From an uncultured Eubacteriales bacterium (lineage in GTDB: Bacteria; Bacillota; Clostridia; Oscillospirales; Oscillospiraceae), in the NCBI GenBank assembly GCA_900550705.1, contig URTG01000005.1, positions 1 to 26,759 of the forward strand: 26,759 bases of DNA, in the 5' to 3' direction. The translations under genes and the position numbers were made by a program. How positions within the stretch are numbered: position 1 is the first letter of the stretch; each line of letters starts with the position of its first letter. Shown here one piece after another: positions 14,106-21,916 of the stretch. The notes under the pieces are model-generated. The model was not told where the DNA came from and searched no databases. It saw only the letters and a program-made list of their open reading frames with translations.

Positions 14106-15098
14106 ATGGTATCCATCGGAGGAATCGAAATCAAAACGCCCCTGGCGCTGGGCCCCATGGCGGGGGTGACCGACGTGGCCTTCCGCACCATCTGCCGGGA
14201 GCAGGGGGCGGGGCTGACCTGCACGGAGATGGTCAGCGCCAAGGCCCTGTGCTACCAGGATAAAAAATCCATCCCGCTGCTGCAGCTGGGGGAGGGGGAG
14301 CACCCCGCCGCCGCCCAGATCTTCGGCAGCGACCCGGTGTGCATGGAGGAGGCTGCCGCCATCGCCCATGAGGTGTCCGGCGCGGACCTCATCGACATCA
14401 ACATGGGCTGCCCCGTGCCCAAGGTAGCCAACTCCGGGGACGGCTCCGGCCTGATGCGGGACCCGGACAAGGCTGTTCGGGTGGCGGAGGCCGTCATCCG
14501 CGGGGCAGGCTGTCCCGTGACGGTGAAGTTCCGCCTGGGCTGGGACAAGGGCTCCATCAACTGCGTGGAGTTCGCCCGGGCCATGGAGCAGGCCGGGGTG
14601 GCGGCGGTGGCCGTCCACGGCCGGACCCGGAAGCAGATGTATTCCGGCACCGCCAACTGGGATTGGATTCGGGAGGTCAAGCAGGCGGTGTCCGTCCCCG
14701 TCATCGCCAACGGCGACGTGTTCCAGCCGGAGGACGCGGTACGGATTCTGAAGTACACCGGGGCGGATATGGCCATGATCGGCCGGGGGGTGTTCGGCAA
14801 TCCCTGGCTGTTCGCCCAGTGCAAGGCGGCCCTGGAGGGCCGGCCCATCCCCCCCATGCCCCCTCTGGCGGAGCGGTGCGACACGGCGGTGCGGCAGTTT
14901 GCGCTGTCAGCCGCCAACAAGGGGGAGAAGATCGCCTGTCTGGAGGCCCGGCGGCACTACGCCTGGTATCTGAAGGGCGTGCCCCACGCGGGCTGCTACA
15001 AGGAGCAGATCGTAAAAATCACCACCCTGGAGGATGTCTACCGGGTCACCCGGGGGATCAAGCGGGACCTGTGCGGCCAGGAGCTGCCGGAGGAGTGA
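14106..15098 (+). CDS. dusB: tRNA-dihydrouridine synthase, DusB type
   Basis: A 330-residue FMN-dependent reductase that converts uridine to dihydrouridine in the tRNA D-loop. The TIM-barrel N-terminal domain shows GPMAGVTDVAFR (residues ~18-29), QIFGSDP, DINMGCPVPKV (catalytic Cys in NMGCP), VTVKFRLGWD, VHGRTRKQMYSG, IANGDV and MIGRGVFGNPW, the FMN phosphate site. A helical tRNA-binding domain forms the C-terminus. ATG 14106 lies 5 nt after GGAGG; the frame extends to a TTG at 14094 that overlaps this site. As an FMN enzyme it lies back-to-back with the FMN-synthesis operon, which may be coincidence. Confidence 0.94.
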   Translation: MVSIGGIEIKTPLALGPMAGVTDVAFRTICREQGAGLTCTEMVSAKALCYQDKKSIPLLQLGEGEHPAAAQIFGSDPVCMEEAAAIAHEVSGADLIDINMGCPVPKVANSGDGSGLMRDPDKAVRVAEAVIRGAGCPVTVKFRLGWDKGSINCVEFARAMEQAGVAAVAVHGRTRKQMYSGTANWDWIREVKQAVSVPVIANGDVFQPEDAVRILKYTGADMAMIGRGVFGNPWLFAQCKAALEGRPIPPMPPLAERCDTAVRQFALSAANKGEKIACLEARRHYAWYLKGVPHAGCYKEQIVKITTLEDVYRVTRGIKRDLCGQELPEE

Positions 15099-15131
15099 GC
15101 CAAATCGGCGACAGAAGGGAGGCGGAACGCC

Positions 15132-15746
15132 ATGACCGAGCAGGAGCTTATCGCCCGGGCCCGGGCGGGGGACCCGAACGCCTTTGAGCGGCTGGTCCGG
15201 GACAACCAGGACCGGGTGTATTCCCTGTGCCTGCGGATGGCCGGGGACCGGCACGAGGCGGAGGACCTGGCCCAGGAGGTCTTCCTCAAGGCGTGGCAGG
15301 GCCTGGCCTCCTTCCAGGGGGGGAGCAAATTTTCCACCTGGCTGTTCCGCCTGGCGGCCAACCTGTGTATCGACGCCCAGCGCAAGCGGGAGCGGCGGCG
15401 GGGCGTGGAGCCTGCCGTCTCGCTGGACGACCCGGACAGCAGCTGGCGGGAGCCGTCCGACCCCAGGCAGGACCCCCAGCGGCAGCTGGAGCGGACGGAG
15501 CGCAGCCGCGCTCTGGACCGGGCGCTGACCCGGCTGTCGGACGACCAGCGGCAAATCGTGGTCCTTCGGGAGCTGGCGGGGCTGAGCTATCAGGAGATCT
15601 CCCAGCGCCTGGACCTGGACCTGGGGACGGTGAAGTCCCGTCTGGCCCGGGGCCGTTTGGCGCTGCGAAAAATTTTGCTGGAGGACGGGAACTTTTTCGA
15701 CGCGCCGCCGTCTAATCCGGTGAAGAACAAAACGAGAGGGGGGTGA
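15132..15746 (+). CDS. ECF-type RNA polymerase sigma factor
   Basis: A 204-residue sigma-70 family member with only regions 2 and 4. Region 2 covers about residues 15-90 and includes FERLVRDNQDRVYSLCLRM, the AEDLAQEVFLKAW core-binding segment and FSTWLFRLAANLCID. Region 4 covers about residues 135-190 with the helix-turn-helix GLSYQEISQRLDLDLGTVKSRLARGR. It is SigW-like. AGAAGGGAGG (15113-15122) precedes ATG 15132. It follows dusB by 33 nt without an evident promoter and overlaps or abuts the anti-sigma gene, the usual pairing for membrane-stress regulation. Autoregulation is likely but no ECF promoter was identified. Confidence 0.93.
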   Translation: MTEQELIARARAGDPNAFERLVRDNQDRVYSLCLRMAGDRHEAEDLAQEVFLKAWQGLASFQGGSKFSTWLFRLAANLCIDAQRKRERRRGVEPAVSLDDPDSSWREPSDPRQDPQRQLERTERSRALDRALTRLSDDQRQIVVLRELAGLSYQEISQRLDLDLGTVKSRLARGRLALRKILLEDGNFFDAPPSNPVKNKTRGG

Positions 15747-15751
15747 GTCCC

Positions 15752-16651
15752 ATGGTATCCTGCGATGAAATGACCGAGCTGCTGTCCGCCGCGCTGGACG
15801 GAGCGCTGTCCCCGGCGGAGCAGAGGGAACTGGAGGACCACCTGGCCCACTGCCCCGCCTGCCGGGCGCTGGCGGCGGCCCTGGGGGACATCCACGGCGG
15901 CTTTGCCCAGCTGGAGGACGTGCCCGCCCCGGCGGATCTTACGGACAAGGTCATGGCCCAGGTCCGGGCCGAGACAACCAAGGTGAGCAAGAAGCGCATC
16001 CCCTTCCGCCCCGCCTGGGTCCGCCGGGCGGCGGGCCTGGCCGCCTGTCTGGTGCTGTGCGCCGTGGTGTATCAGGCGGAGCTGACCCACCGCAGCGCCA
16101 CCGGCGCAGCCTCGGCGGAGCCTGCCGCCGGAGTCTCTGAGGCATCGTCTGCCGAGGACAGCGGCACCGCGCTCCAATCCGCGCCCCCGGAGGAGGATTC
16201 TGCCGCCGTCCCCCAGCAGGCCCCCGACACCTACGCCGCCCCCACCCCGGAGACGGAGACCCCGTCCGTCCAGAGTAAAACCCGAGAGGCGCAGCCGCCG
16301 ACCACGGCTGACGCCCAGACCCAGCCCACGGAGCGGGAAGCCGCCTCCGGTGCCGATGCCCAGGACGGCGCAGACAGCCGGAACGGCGTGGCAGCCGCCC
16401 AGCTCCCGCCGGAGAGCGCCGCCCCCTCCGTCCTCACCCTCACCGCCCTGCCCCCGGGGGCCGAGGACCTCCTGGCCGACGTGACCTGGACCCAGGAGAG
16501 CGGCCGGCGCGTCGGCTCCCTCACCGCCCGGCAGTGGACCCAGCTGGCCGCCCTGGCCGGAGACACCCTGGTCGCCCAACAGGGCGACGGCAGCACAGGC
16601 CCCTGGACGCTGATCCTGCTGGAAGAACATGAAACAACGCCGGAGCGATAA
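15752..16651 (+). CDS. Membrane anti-sigma factor with N-terminal zinc finger (RsiW-like)
   Basis: A 299-residue single-pass protein expected to hold the neighbouring ECF sigma factor inactive. The zinc-binding anti-sigma motif H-x3-C-x2-C is visible as HLAHCPAC near residues 32-39. One transmembrane segment, AAGLAACLVLCAVVY, lies near residues 96-110. The exterior part is a long Ala/Pro/Thr/Glu-rich low-complexity linker (about residues 120-230) ending in a short structured domain. A GTG at 15743 overlaps the sigma stop codon, but GAGAGGGGGG (15732-15741) is too close to it; ATG 15752 has correct spacing. Release of the sigma factor probably involves regulated proteolysis, as for RsiW, but no cleavage site can be assigned. 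Confidence 0.9.
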   Translation: MVSCDEMTELLSAALDGALSPAEQRELEDHLAHCPACRALAAALGDIHGGFAQLEDVPAPADLTDKVMAQVRAETTKVSKKRIPFRPAWVRRAAGLAACLVLCAVVYQAELTHRSATGAASAEPAAGVSEASSAEDSGTALQSAPPEEDSAAVPQQAPDTYAAPTPETETPSVQSKTREAQPPTTADAQTQPTEREAASGADAQDGADSRNGVAAAQLPPESAAPSVLTLTALPPGAEDLLADVTWTQESGRRVGSLTARQWTQLAALAGDTLVAQQGDGSTGPWTLILLEEHETTPER

Positions 16652-16669
16652 GAGGGTCGCTCCGGCGTT
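16636..16669. terminator. Terminator overlapping the anti-sigma stop codon
   Basis: AACGCCGGAGCGA (16636-16648) pairs perfectly with TCGCTCCGGCGTT (16657-16669) over 13 bp. The last codons of the gene form the left arm and the stop codon (16649-16651) lies in the loop. Short T runs follow on both strands, so it can serve the convergent ATPase gene as well. Confidence 0.8.
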
Positions 16670-16689
16670 TGTATGATAGAACAAGTGGG

Positions 16690-18141
16690 TCAGCGGTAGT
16701 TCACGATCTGATCCAGCGGATAGAGTCGGGTTTCGGCCTGCCTTGCTTCGGCAAGGATTCGCTCGTGAAAGCCGGTTTCCGAAAAAAGCGCGTAATAAAA
16801 TTTCGCGTTTGCCTTTTGCGGGGTGAGCTTTGCCAGCGTATCCAGATACTCAGAATAAGAAAACGGCGATGCTTTGAATTTACATTCGCCGACCAGGTAA
16901 TTTTTCCCTTCCCGGTCGATCCCCAATAGGTCGATTTCGGTTTCGGCGACACGCAGACCATCGGGAGCGGTCTCATCACGCACGGTTGTTTTGCCGGTCC
17001 ACGGTCCCAATCTGGCATAGCGGAAGGGCAGCTCGTTGTGCTTCTGCATTTCCCGGACAAACGCACGGCATACGTCTTCAAATGCAAACGAGGCAAATTC
17101 GTGCAGGGACGGTTCTACCACAAATTCGTAGACGCCATCCACGTCGCCGTCCTCCAGCTGAGAAAAATTTGCAAAGCCGAAGGCGTACCAAAAACGGAAA
17201 AAGTTATCGGTCAAGCGGTAAGTGCCGCGGCTGGAATTTGCCTGCTCCTTCAGCTTGGCATCCACGGAAAATCTGCGCTCTACAATGCCGAGCTCAATGA
17301 GATTTTTCAGATATACACTGGTTTTCGCGGTGTCCTCCACCAGCGATTTCTGGCTGATGTCGTTCAGCCTTGTACTGCCGAGGGCCACGGCCTCGATGAT
17401 GGAGTTGTAAATTGGCGTCTCCCGCAGCTCCTGATGGAGGAGAAATTCTACTTCGCTATACAGAATACAGCCTTTCGTAAGGATACTCCGCTTGATATTT
17501 TCCCCTACGGAACGGTTCGGGTCCCACTGGCGCAGGTAGTGGGGAATCCCCCCCAGGACGGCGTAGGCCAGCACTTTATCGCGGGGAGAATAGTCTGGAA
17601 AAAACTGGATGGCATCATAAAAGCCCATTTCCTTCATTTTGTAAATGCCGGTGGCTCTGCCATAAAGCGGATTCTTTTCAGACAGCAGCTCCTTTTCCAT
17701 AAAGCTCATGGCGCTGCCGCAGAGAACGATCATCACATTGCGGTCGCGGAATTCTGCATCCCACAGATTTTGCAGGATGGATGGGATACTTTTGTTTCCC
17801 TTGCACAGATAGGGAAATTCGTCGATCACCAGCAGCTTTTTATGCCCTTCATAGGGGAGGTCGAGGACTGCGCGGAATGCCTTTTCCCAGTCGGGAAATT
17901 CGGAAATATAGTGTCTGGCCGGAATATCCTCTTTGAGCAGTCGATTCGAAAAGCTTCGGAGCTGTACCCGGTCGGTGGTCTGGGTGCAGGAAAAGAAGAC
18001 GTGTGGCTTTCCCTTGCAGAACTCCCGGAGAGTTTCGGTTTTTCCTACGCGCCGCCGGCCGTAGAGCACGACAAGCTGACCGTGGGGTGCATGGTATTGG
18101 TCCTGTAAGAATTTCAGTTCCGCTTCTCTGCCAATGAACAC
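16690..18141 (-). CDS. AAA-family ATPase with C-terminal DUF234/PD-(D/E)XK-like domain
   Basis: A 483-residue protein of the archaeal-type ATPase/DUF234 group. The Walker A motif is GRRRVGKT (28-35) and Walker B is LLVIDE (103-108); an ATPase core fills about residues 1-230, a winged-helix-like part follows, and the C-terminus holds EIDLLGID (D404) and LVGECK (E419, K421), which fits a PD-(D/E)XK nuclease core. Function in this family is not established; such genes are patchily distributed. Compared with neighbours it is clearly AT-richer and uses different codons, so transfer is likely. It starts at GTG 18141, 7 nt after AAGGAGGT, behind its own AT-rich promoter, and ends convergently with the anti-sigma gene. 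Confidence 0.88.
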   Translation of the reverse strand: MFIGREAELKFLQDQYHAPHGQLVVLYGRRRVGKTETLREFCKGKPHVFFSCTQTTDRVQLRSFSNRLLKEDIPARHYISEFPDWEKAFRAVLDLPYEGHKKLLVIDEFPYLCKGNKSIPSILQNLWDAEFRDRNVMIVLCGSAMSFMEKELLSEKNPLYGRATGIYKMKEMGFYDAIQFFPDYSPRDKVLAYAVLGGIPHYLRQWDPNRSVGENIKRSILTKGCILYSEVEFLLHQELRETPIYNSIIEAVALGSTRLNDISQKSLVEDTAKTSVYLKNLIELGIVERRFSVDAKLKEQANSSRGTYRLTDNFFRFWYAFGFANFSQLEDGDVDGVYEFVVEPSLHEFASFAFEDVCRAFVREMQKHNELPFRYARLGPWTGKTTVRDETAPDGLRVAETEIDLLGIDREGKNYLVGECKFKASPFSYSEYLDTLAKLTPQKANAKFYYALFSETGFHERILAEARQAETRLYPLDQIVNYR

Positions 18142-18163
18142 GGGGATACCTCCTTATATTACT

Positions 18164-18190
18164 AAATCGTAATTTACAAAATCTTGATTT
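18164..18190. promoter_or_regulatory. Two 12-bp dyads, possible operator of the ATPase gene
   Basis: AAATCGTAATTT (18164-18175) and AAATCTTGATTT (18179-18190) are similar dyads whose centres are 15 bp apart, lying between the -10 box (18197-18202) and the ribosome binding site. The position suits a repressor site, possibly autoregulatory. AT-richness of the region makes chance a real alternative. Confidence 0.35.
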
Positions 18191-18196
18191 AATAAT

Positions 18197-18225
18197 ATTA
18201 TATCCAAGCAGGAGGAAAAAAGCAA
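18197..18225 (-). promoter_or_regulatory. Promoter of the ATPase gene
   Basis: Minus strand: TTGCTT (18220-18225), 17-bp spacer, perfect TATAAT (18197-18202). Confidence 0.7.
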
Positions 18226-18260
18226 GGGCTTTTTGCGGCCTGGAAAATCTTCGTTACCCG

Positions 18261-18289
18261 TTGACCCCTCCCCCGCAATGTTATACAAT
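18261..18289 (+). promoter_or_regulatory. Sigma-A promoter of pcrA
   Basis: TTGACC (18261-18266), 17-bp spacer, TACAAT (18284-18289), 44 bases before the ATG. Confidence 0.78.
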
Positions 18290-18332
18290 AAGACCACATG
18301 AAGAATCGAAACAGAGAGGAACATACCATACA

Positions 18333-20837
18333 ATGCTGAATCACGAACAGGAACAGCGTTTTTGCCGGGCTCGCCGGGCGGCCATTGCCCGGGAGTTCGG
18401 TCATTTGAATCCGGAGCAGCAGCGGGCGGTGCTGGCCACCGAGGGGCCGCTGCTGCTGCTGGCCGGGGCGGGCAGCGGAAAGACCACCGTGCTCATCCAC
18501 CGGGTGGCCAACCTGATAAAATACGGCCGGGGGTCGGACAGCGAGGAGGTCCCCGCCTTCGTCACCCCGGAGGACCTGGACTTTTTAGAGCACTACGCCG
18601 CCACCGGTCAGGGGGACCGGGACCGGCAGGTCCGTCTGTGCAGTCTGGACCCCGCCGCCCCCTGGACCATCCTGGCCATCACCTTTACCAACAAGGCCGC
18701 CGGGGAGCTGAAGGACCGCCTGGCCGCCCTGCTGGGGCCGGAGGCCAACGACGTCTGGGCCAGCACCTTCCACTCCGCCTGTGTCCGGATTCTGCGGCGG
18801 GACATCGAGAAGCTGGGCTTTGCCTCCTCCTTCACCATTTACGACACCGACGACGCCCTGCGGGTCATCAAGGACTGCATCAAGGACCTGGAGCTGGACG
18901 ACAAGCAGTTCCCGCCCCGGACGGTGCTGGGCTATATCTCCCGGGCCAAGGACGCCATGAAGCTGGCGGACGAGTATCTGGCGGAGTGTGAGAAGTCCGG
19001 AGACTTCCGCCTGATTCGCATGGCTCGGGTATACGTCCAGTATCAGCGCCGCCTGTGGGAGGCCAACGCCCTGGACTTTGACGACATCATCCTCCACGCC
19101 GTCCGCCTGCTCCAGCAGTTCGAGGACGTGCGGACCTTCTACCAGCGGAAATTCCGCTATGTGCTCATTGACGAGTATCAGGACACCAACCACCTGCAAT
19201 ATCTCCTGGCCTCCACCCTGGCGGGGGGGTACGAGAACTTCTGCGTGGTGGGCGACGACGACCAGTCCATCTACCGCTTCCGGGGGGCCACCATCGAGAA
19301 TATTCTCTCCTTCGAGCAGCAGTACAGGGGCAGCCGGGTCATTCGCCTGGAGGAGAACTACCGCTCCACCCGGCATATCCTGGAGGCATCCAACGCCGTG
19401 ATCCGCAACAACCAGGGCCGCAAGGGCAAGGAGCTGTGGACCAAGGCCGGGGAGGGGGACAAGCTCACCCTGTTCTCCGCCATGAACGAGAGCGACGAGG
19501 CCCAGTATGTGGCCGCCCGCATTTTGGAGGGCTACACCCAGGGCCGCAGGTGGAAGGACCACGCCATTCTCTACCGCATGAACGCCCAGTCCAACCAGAT
19601 GGAGAACGCCTGCAAGCGCAACGGAATCCCCTACCGGATCATCGGCGGCACCCGGTTTTTTGACCGGGCGGAGGTCAAGGACATGATCGCCTATCTGGCC
19701 GTTCTGAACAACCCGGAGGACGACCTGCGCCTGACCCGGATCATCAACAATCCCCCCCGGGGCATCGGCGCCCGGACCATTGAGCTGGCCCAGACCATCG
19801 CCCAGCGGGAGGGGGCCTCTCTCTTTGCCGTGGTGGACAACGCGGTGCGCTACCCCGAGCTGGAGCGGGCGGCGGGCAAGCTGGCCCAGTTTGCCAATCT
19901 GCTGGCCGAGCTGTCCGGCCTGCTGAACGAGCTGCCCCTGGACCGGTTCTATGAGGAGCTGCTCATCCGCACGGGCTACGCCACCATGCTGGAGACCAAA
20001 AACACCGTGGAGGACCGCACCCGCCTGGAAAACGTCCGGGAGCTGATGACCTCCATCCGCGGCTACCTGGAAAACGCCGGGGACGAACCCTCCCTGGCGG
20101 GCTTTTTGGATGAGATCGCCCTGTATACCGACCTGGACAGCCACGACCCGGACCAGGACTGCGTGGTGATGATGACCATGCACGCGGCCAAGGGGCTGGA
20201 ATTCCCCGTGGTCTTCCTGGTGGGGGCCGAGGAGGGGATCTTCCCCGGGATGCGGGCCATCGGCGAGACCGAGGAGATGGAGGAGGAGCGGCGGCTGTGC
20301 TATGTGGCCATGACCCGGGCCAAGGAGAAGCTGTATCTCACCTGCGCCAACCAGCGGATGCTGTTCGGCCGGACCAGCGCCAACCGGCCCTCCCGATTCA
20401 TCGAGGAGATCCCCACCGAGCATTTAGAGCGCACCGGCCGCAGCCGCTGGGGCAGTCAGGAGGAGTCTGTGGGCGGGATTCCCAGCCGCACCTCCGGCTA
20501 CGAGGGCTACGGTGCGCGGCCCTCCGCCCTGGACCAGCGCCCGGCGGCGGAGGGCCGCCCCGGACCGTCCTACGGCGGCTTCACCCGGGCCATGGCAGGG
20601 GCCAGCGCCCGCAGCGCCCGCCGGCCTGCCGCCGCCCCTGCCCCGGCCCACGCCGCCCCGTCGGTGAGCTATCAGAAGGGGGACATGGTCCGGCACAAGG
20701 CCTTCGGCCGGGGCATGATCCTCTCCCTGCAAAAAATGGGGGGCGACGCCCTGGTGGAGATCGCCTTCGACGACGTGGGCACCAAGCGGCTGATGCTGAG
20801 ATCCGCCGCCGCCCACATGGAGAAGGTAACCGAATAA
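18333..20837 (+). CDS. pcrA: ATP-dependent DNA helicase PcrA/UvrD
   Basis: An 834-residue superfamily 1A 3'-5' helicase acting in nucleotide excision repair, mismatch repair and clearance of RecA or stalled polymerase. Motifs in order: LNPEQQRAV (Q motif), GAGSGKTT (44-51), TFTNKAAGE (Ia), LIDEYQDTN (II), GDDDQSIYRFRGA (III), ENYRST (IV), TMHAAKGLEFPVVF (V) and LCYVAMTRAKEKLYL (VI). Residues about 700-785 are Pro/Ala/Gly-rich and disordered; the end (GDMVRHKAFGRGMIL onward) is the Tudor-like domain that contacts RNA polymerase in PcrA. An insertion of roughly 45 residues (about 63-108) separates motifs I and Ia. ATG 18333 is chosen by homology; the GAGAGGA site is 13 nt upstream, rather distant. 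Confidence 0.95.
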   Translation: MLNHEQEQRFCRARRAAIAREFGHLNPEQQRAVLATEGPLLLLAGAGSGKTTVLIHRVANLIKYGRGSDSEEVPAFVTPEDLDFLEHYAATGQGDRDRQVRLCSLDPAAPWTILAITFTNKAAGELKDRLAALLGPEANDVWASTFHSACVRILRRDIEKLGFASSFTIYDTDDALRVIKDCIKDLELDDKQFPPRTVLGYISRAKDAMKLADEYLAECEKSGDFRLIRMARVYVQYQRRLWEANALDFDDIILHAVRLLQQFEDVRTFYQRKFRYVLIDEYQDTNHLQYLLASTLAGGYENFCVVGDDDQSIYRFRGATIENILSFEQQYRGSRVIRLEENYRSTRHILEASNAVIRNNQGRKGKELWTKAGEGDKLTLFSAMNESDEAQYVAARILEGYTQGRRWKDHAILYRMNAQSNQMENACKRNGIPYRIIGGTRFFDRAEVKDMIAYLAVLNNPEDDLRLTRIINNPPRGIGARTIELAQTIAQREGASLFAVVDNAVRYPELERAAGKLAQFANLLAELSGLLNELPLDRFYEELLIRTGYATMLETKNTVEDRTRLENVRELMTSIRGYLENAGDEPSLAGFLDEIALYTDLDSHDPDQDCVVMMTMHAAKGLEFPVVFLVGAEEGIFPGMRAIGETEEMEEERRLCYVAMTRAKEKLYLTCANQRMLFGRTSANRPSRFIEEIPTEHLERTGRSRWGSQEESVGGIPSRTSGYEGYGARPSALDQRPAAEGRPGPSYGGFTRAMAGASARSARRPAAAPAPAHAAPSVSYQKGDMVRHKAFGRGMILSLQKMGGDALVEIAFDDVGTKRLMLRSAAAHMEKVTE

Positions 20838-20860
20838 GTGCCCGTAAAGGGCAAAAAACT

Positions 20861-20891
20861 GGCTGGTCCCGGGTATGGGACCAGCCTTTTT
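20861..20891. terminator. Bidirectional terminator after pcrA
   Basis: GGCTGGTCCC (20861-20870) pairs with GGGACCAGCC (20877-20886), with TTTTT after it and AAAAAA before it (20853-20858), so it can end both pcrA and the convergent cysteine-rich gene. Confidence 0.9.
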
Positions 20892-20898
20892 CACATAT

Positions 20899-21735
20899 TT
20901 AGCAGCAGCAGCCGTTGGCTTTGACCTCCTGGTAGCTGTTGCCCCGGGGGGGCACGGTGTTGGGCGGGAAAAACTCGTGGACGGGGAACTGGACCTTCTG
21001 GAACAGCGCGCAGGGGTCGGGCTGACATTCGCCGCCGCCGCAGGGGCACTCCTTCTCCGGCATACAGTAGTCGTAGACGGGCATGAGCAGCTGGGTGTCC
21101 CGCTCCAGGCGGATGAGGGAGAACTGCCCCAGGGTGACGTACATCCGGTGCAGGTCGCCCCCCAGCACCAGCTCCTCCGGGAAGGCGGCGGCCACCGCGC
21201 CGGGGATGTCTACCCCGCAGTCGCAGGGGCGGCAGTCACAGGCGTCCACCAGCTTCATGCTGAGGATCAGCGGGTCCACCGACTCCACCACCGCCGTGGG
21301 GGTGGTGACAGAGGGCAGGGACTGGGCGTCTGCCCCCACGCCGGAGGAGGAGAAGACCTTGGCGTTCCCCTCGCTGCCGAACAGAATCACCCGCTTGTCA
21401 AACACGGCCAGACCGGTGACCTCCACAGGCCGGACCGTCCCCAGGGCGGCGTCGGCGGTGATGCGGTAGAAGTAGCGGACGTCCACCGTGTAAAATCCCC
21501 GGTCGAAGCCCACCGGCTCCACGTCAATGTAGGCGTACAGCAGCTCCGCCCCCTTGGCCTTCACCGAGACGGCCCGGTCCAGGGCGTCCTGAGAGCTGCG
21601 GGTGGGGTAGACCCGCAGGTCCTCGATACAGTCCTTATCCCGGCAGGAGTCGAAAATCTTTTGGGTGTGAACACAGACCGCCTCCCGAATACTGCGCTCC
21701 TCGCAGATGGGGCCGGGCACTACCTTTTCAGGCAT
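20899..21735 (-). CDS. Cysteine-rich protein of unknown function
   Basis: A 278-residue soluble protein with about 16 cysteines, many clustered: SCRDKDC (residues ~30-36), ACDCRPCDCG in the middle, a CMPEKECPCGGGECQPDPC stretch and a terminal CCC. Between the clusters are beta-rich segments such as YAYIDVEPVGFDRGFYTVDVRYFY and RPVEVTGLAVFDKRVILFG. No signal peptide or membrane helix is seen. I do not recognise a named domain; the composition would suit a metal-binding protein or a cross-linked structural protein such as a spore-layer component, which is speculation. AGGAGGG lies 7-8 nt before ATG 21735. It is separated from the upstream gene on the same strand by a terminator-like hairpin, so it probably has its own promoter. 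Confidence 0.8.
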   Translation of the reverse strand: MPEKVVPGPICEERSIREAVCVHTQKIFDSCRDKDCIEDLRVYPTRSSQDALDRAVSVKAKGAELLYAYIDVEPVGFDRGFYTVDVRYFYRITADAALGTVRPVEVTGLAVFDKRVILFGSEGNAKVFSSSGVGADAQSLPSVTTPTAVVESVDPLILSMKLVDACDCRPCDCGVDIPGAVAAAFPEELVLGGDLHRMYVTLGQFSLIRLERDTQLLMPVYDYCMPEKECPCGGGECQPDPCALFQKVQFPVHEFFPPNTVPPRGNSYQEVKANGCCC

Positions 21736-21807
21736 GGTGTATCCCTCCTAATTCAAGGCTCAGATCAGACGGCTCCCGCCGCCTGGTGTACTCTGGCTTA
21801 CAGTCCA

Positions 21808-21832
21808 TCTTATGAAGAAGGAGGGGAAGGGT
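21808..21832 (-). promoter_or_regulatory. Possible sporulation (sigma-K-like) promoter
   Basis: On the minus strand AC (21831-21832 region) is followed after 16 nt by CATAAGAT, resembling the AC-N16-CATAnnnTA form of sigma-K promoters. No sigma-A promoter is apparent in the gap. The consensus is short and the match could be chance. Confidence 0.2.
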
Positions 21833-21835
21833 GCG

Positions 21836-21866
21836 AAAACGGACCGCCTCGCAAACGAGACGGTCC
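21836..21866 (-). terminator. Terminator after the P-ATPase-like gene
   Basis: GGACCGTCTC pairs with GAGGCGGTCC (minus strand, 21857-21866 and 21841-21850), with a short T run (GTTTTC). Its stem is nearly the same as that at 6248-6284. Confidence 0.7.
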
Positions 21867-21916
21867 CGATTCCGGCAGAGGTGCCAGTCGATCCCGCAGG
21901 GGCCGGGCTGGGAACA

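Noticed and set aside
16690..18141. Reading the ATPase as a classical restriction or abortive-infection system
   Set aside because: It is a lone gene with no partner; the nuclease-like residues alone do not show such a role.
18585..20423. 612-codon open frame on the minus strand
   Set aside because: It is a shadow of pcrA without recognisable domains or a start signal.
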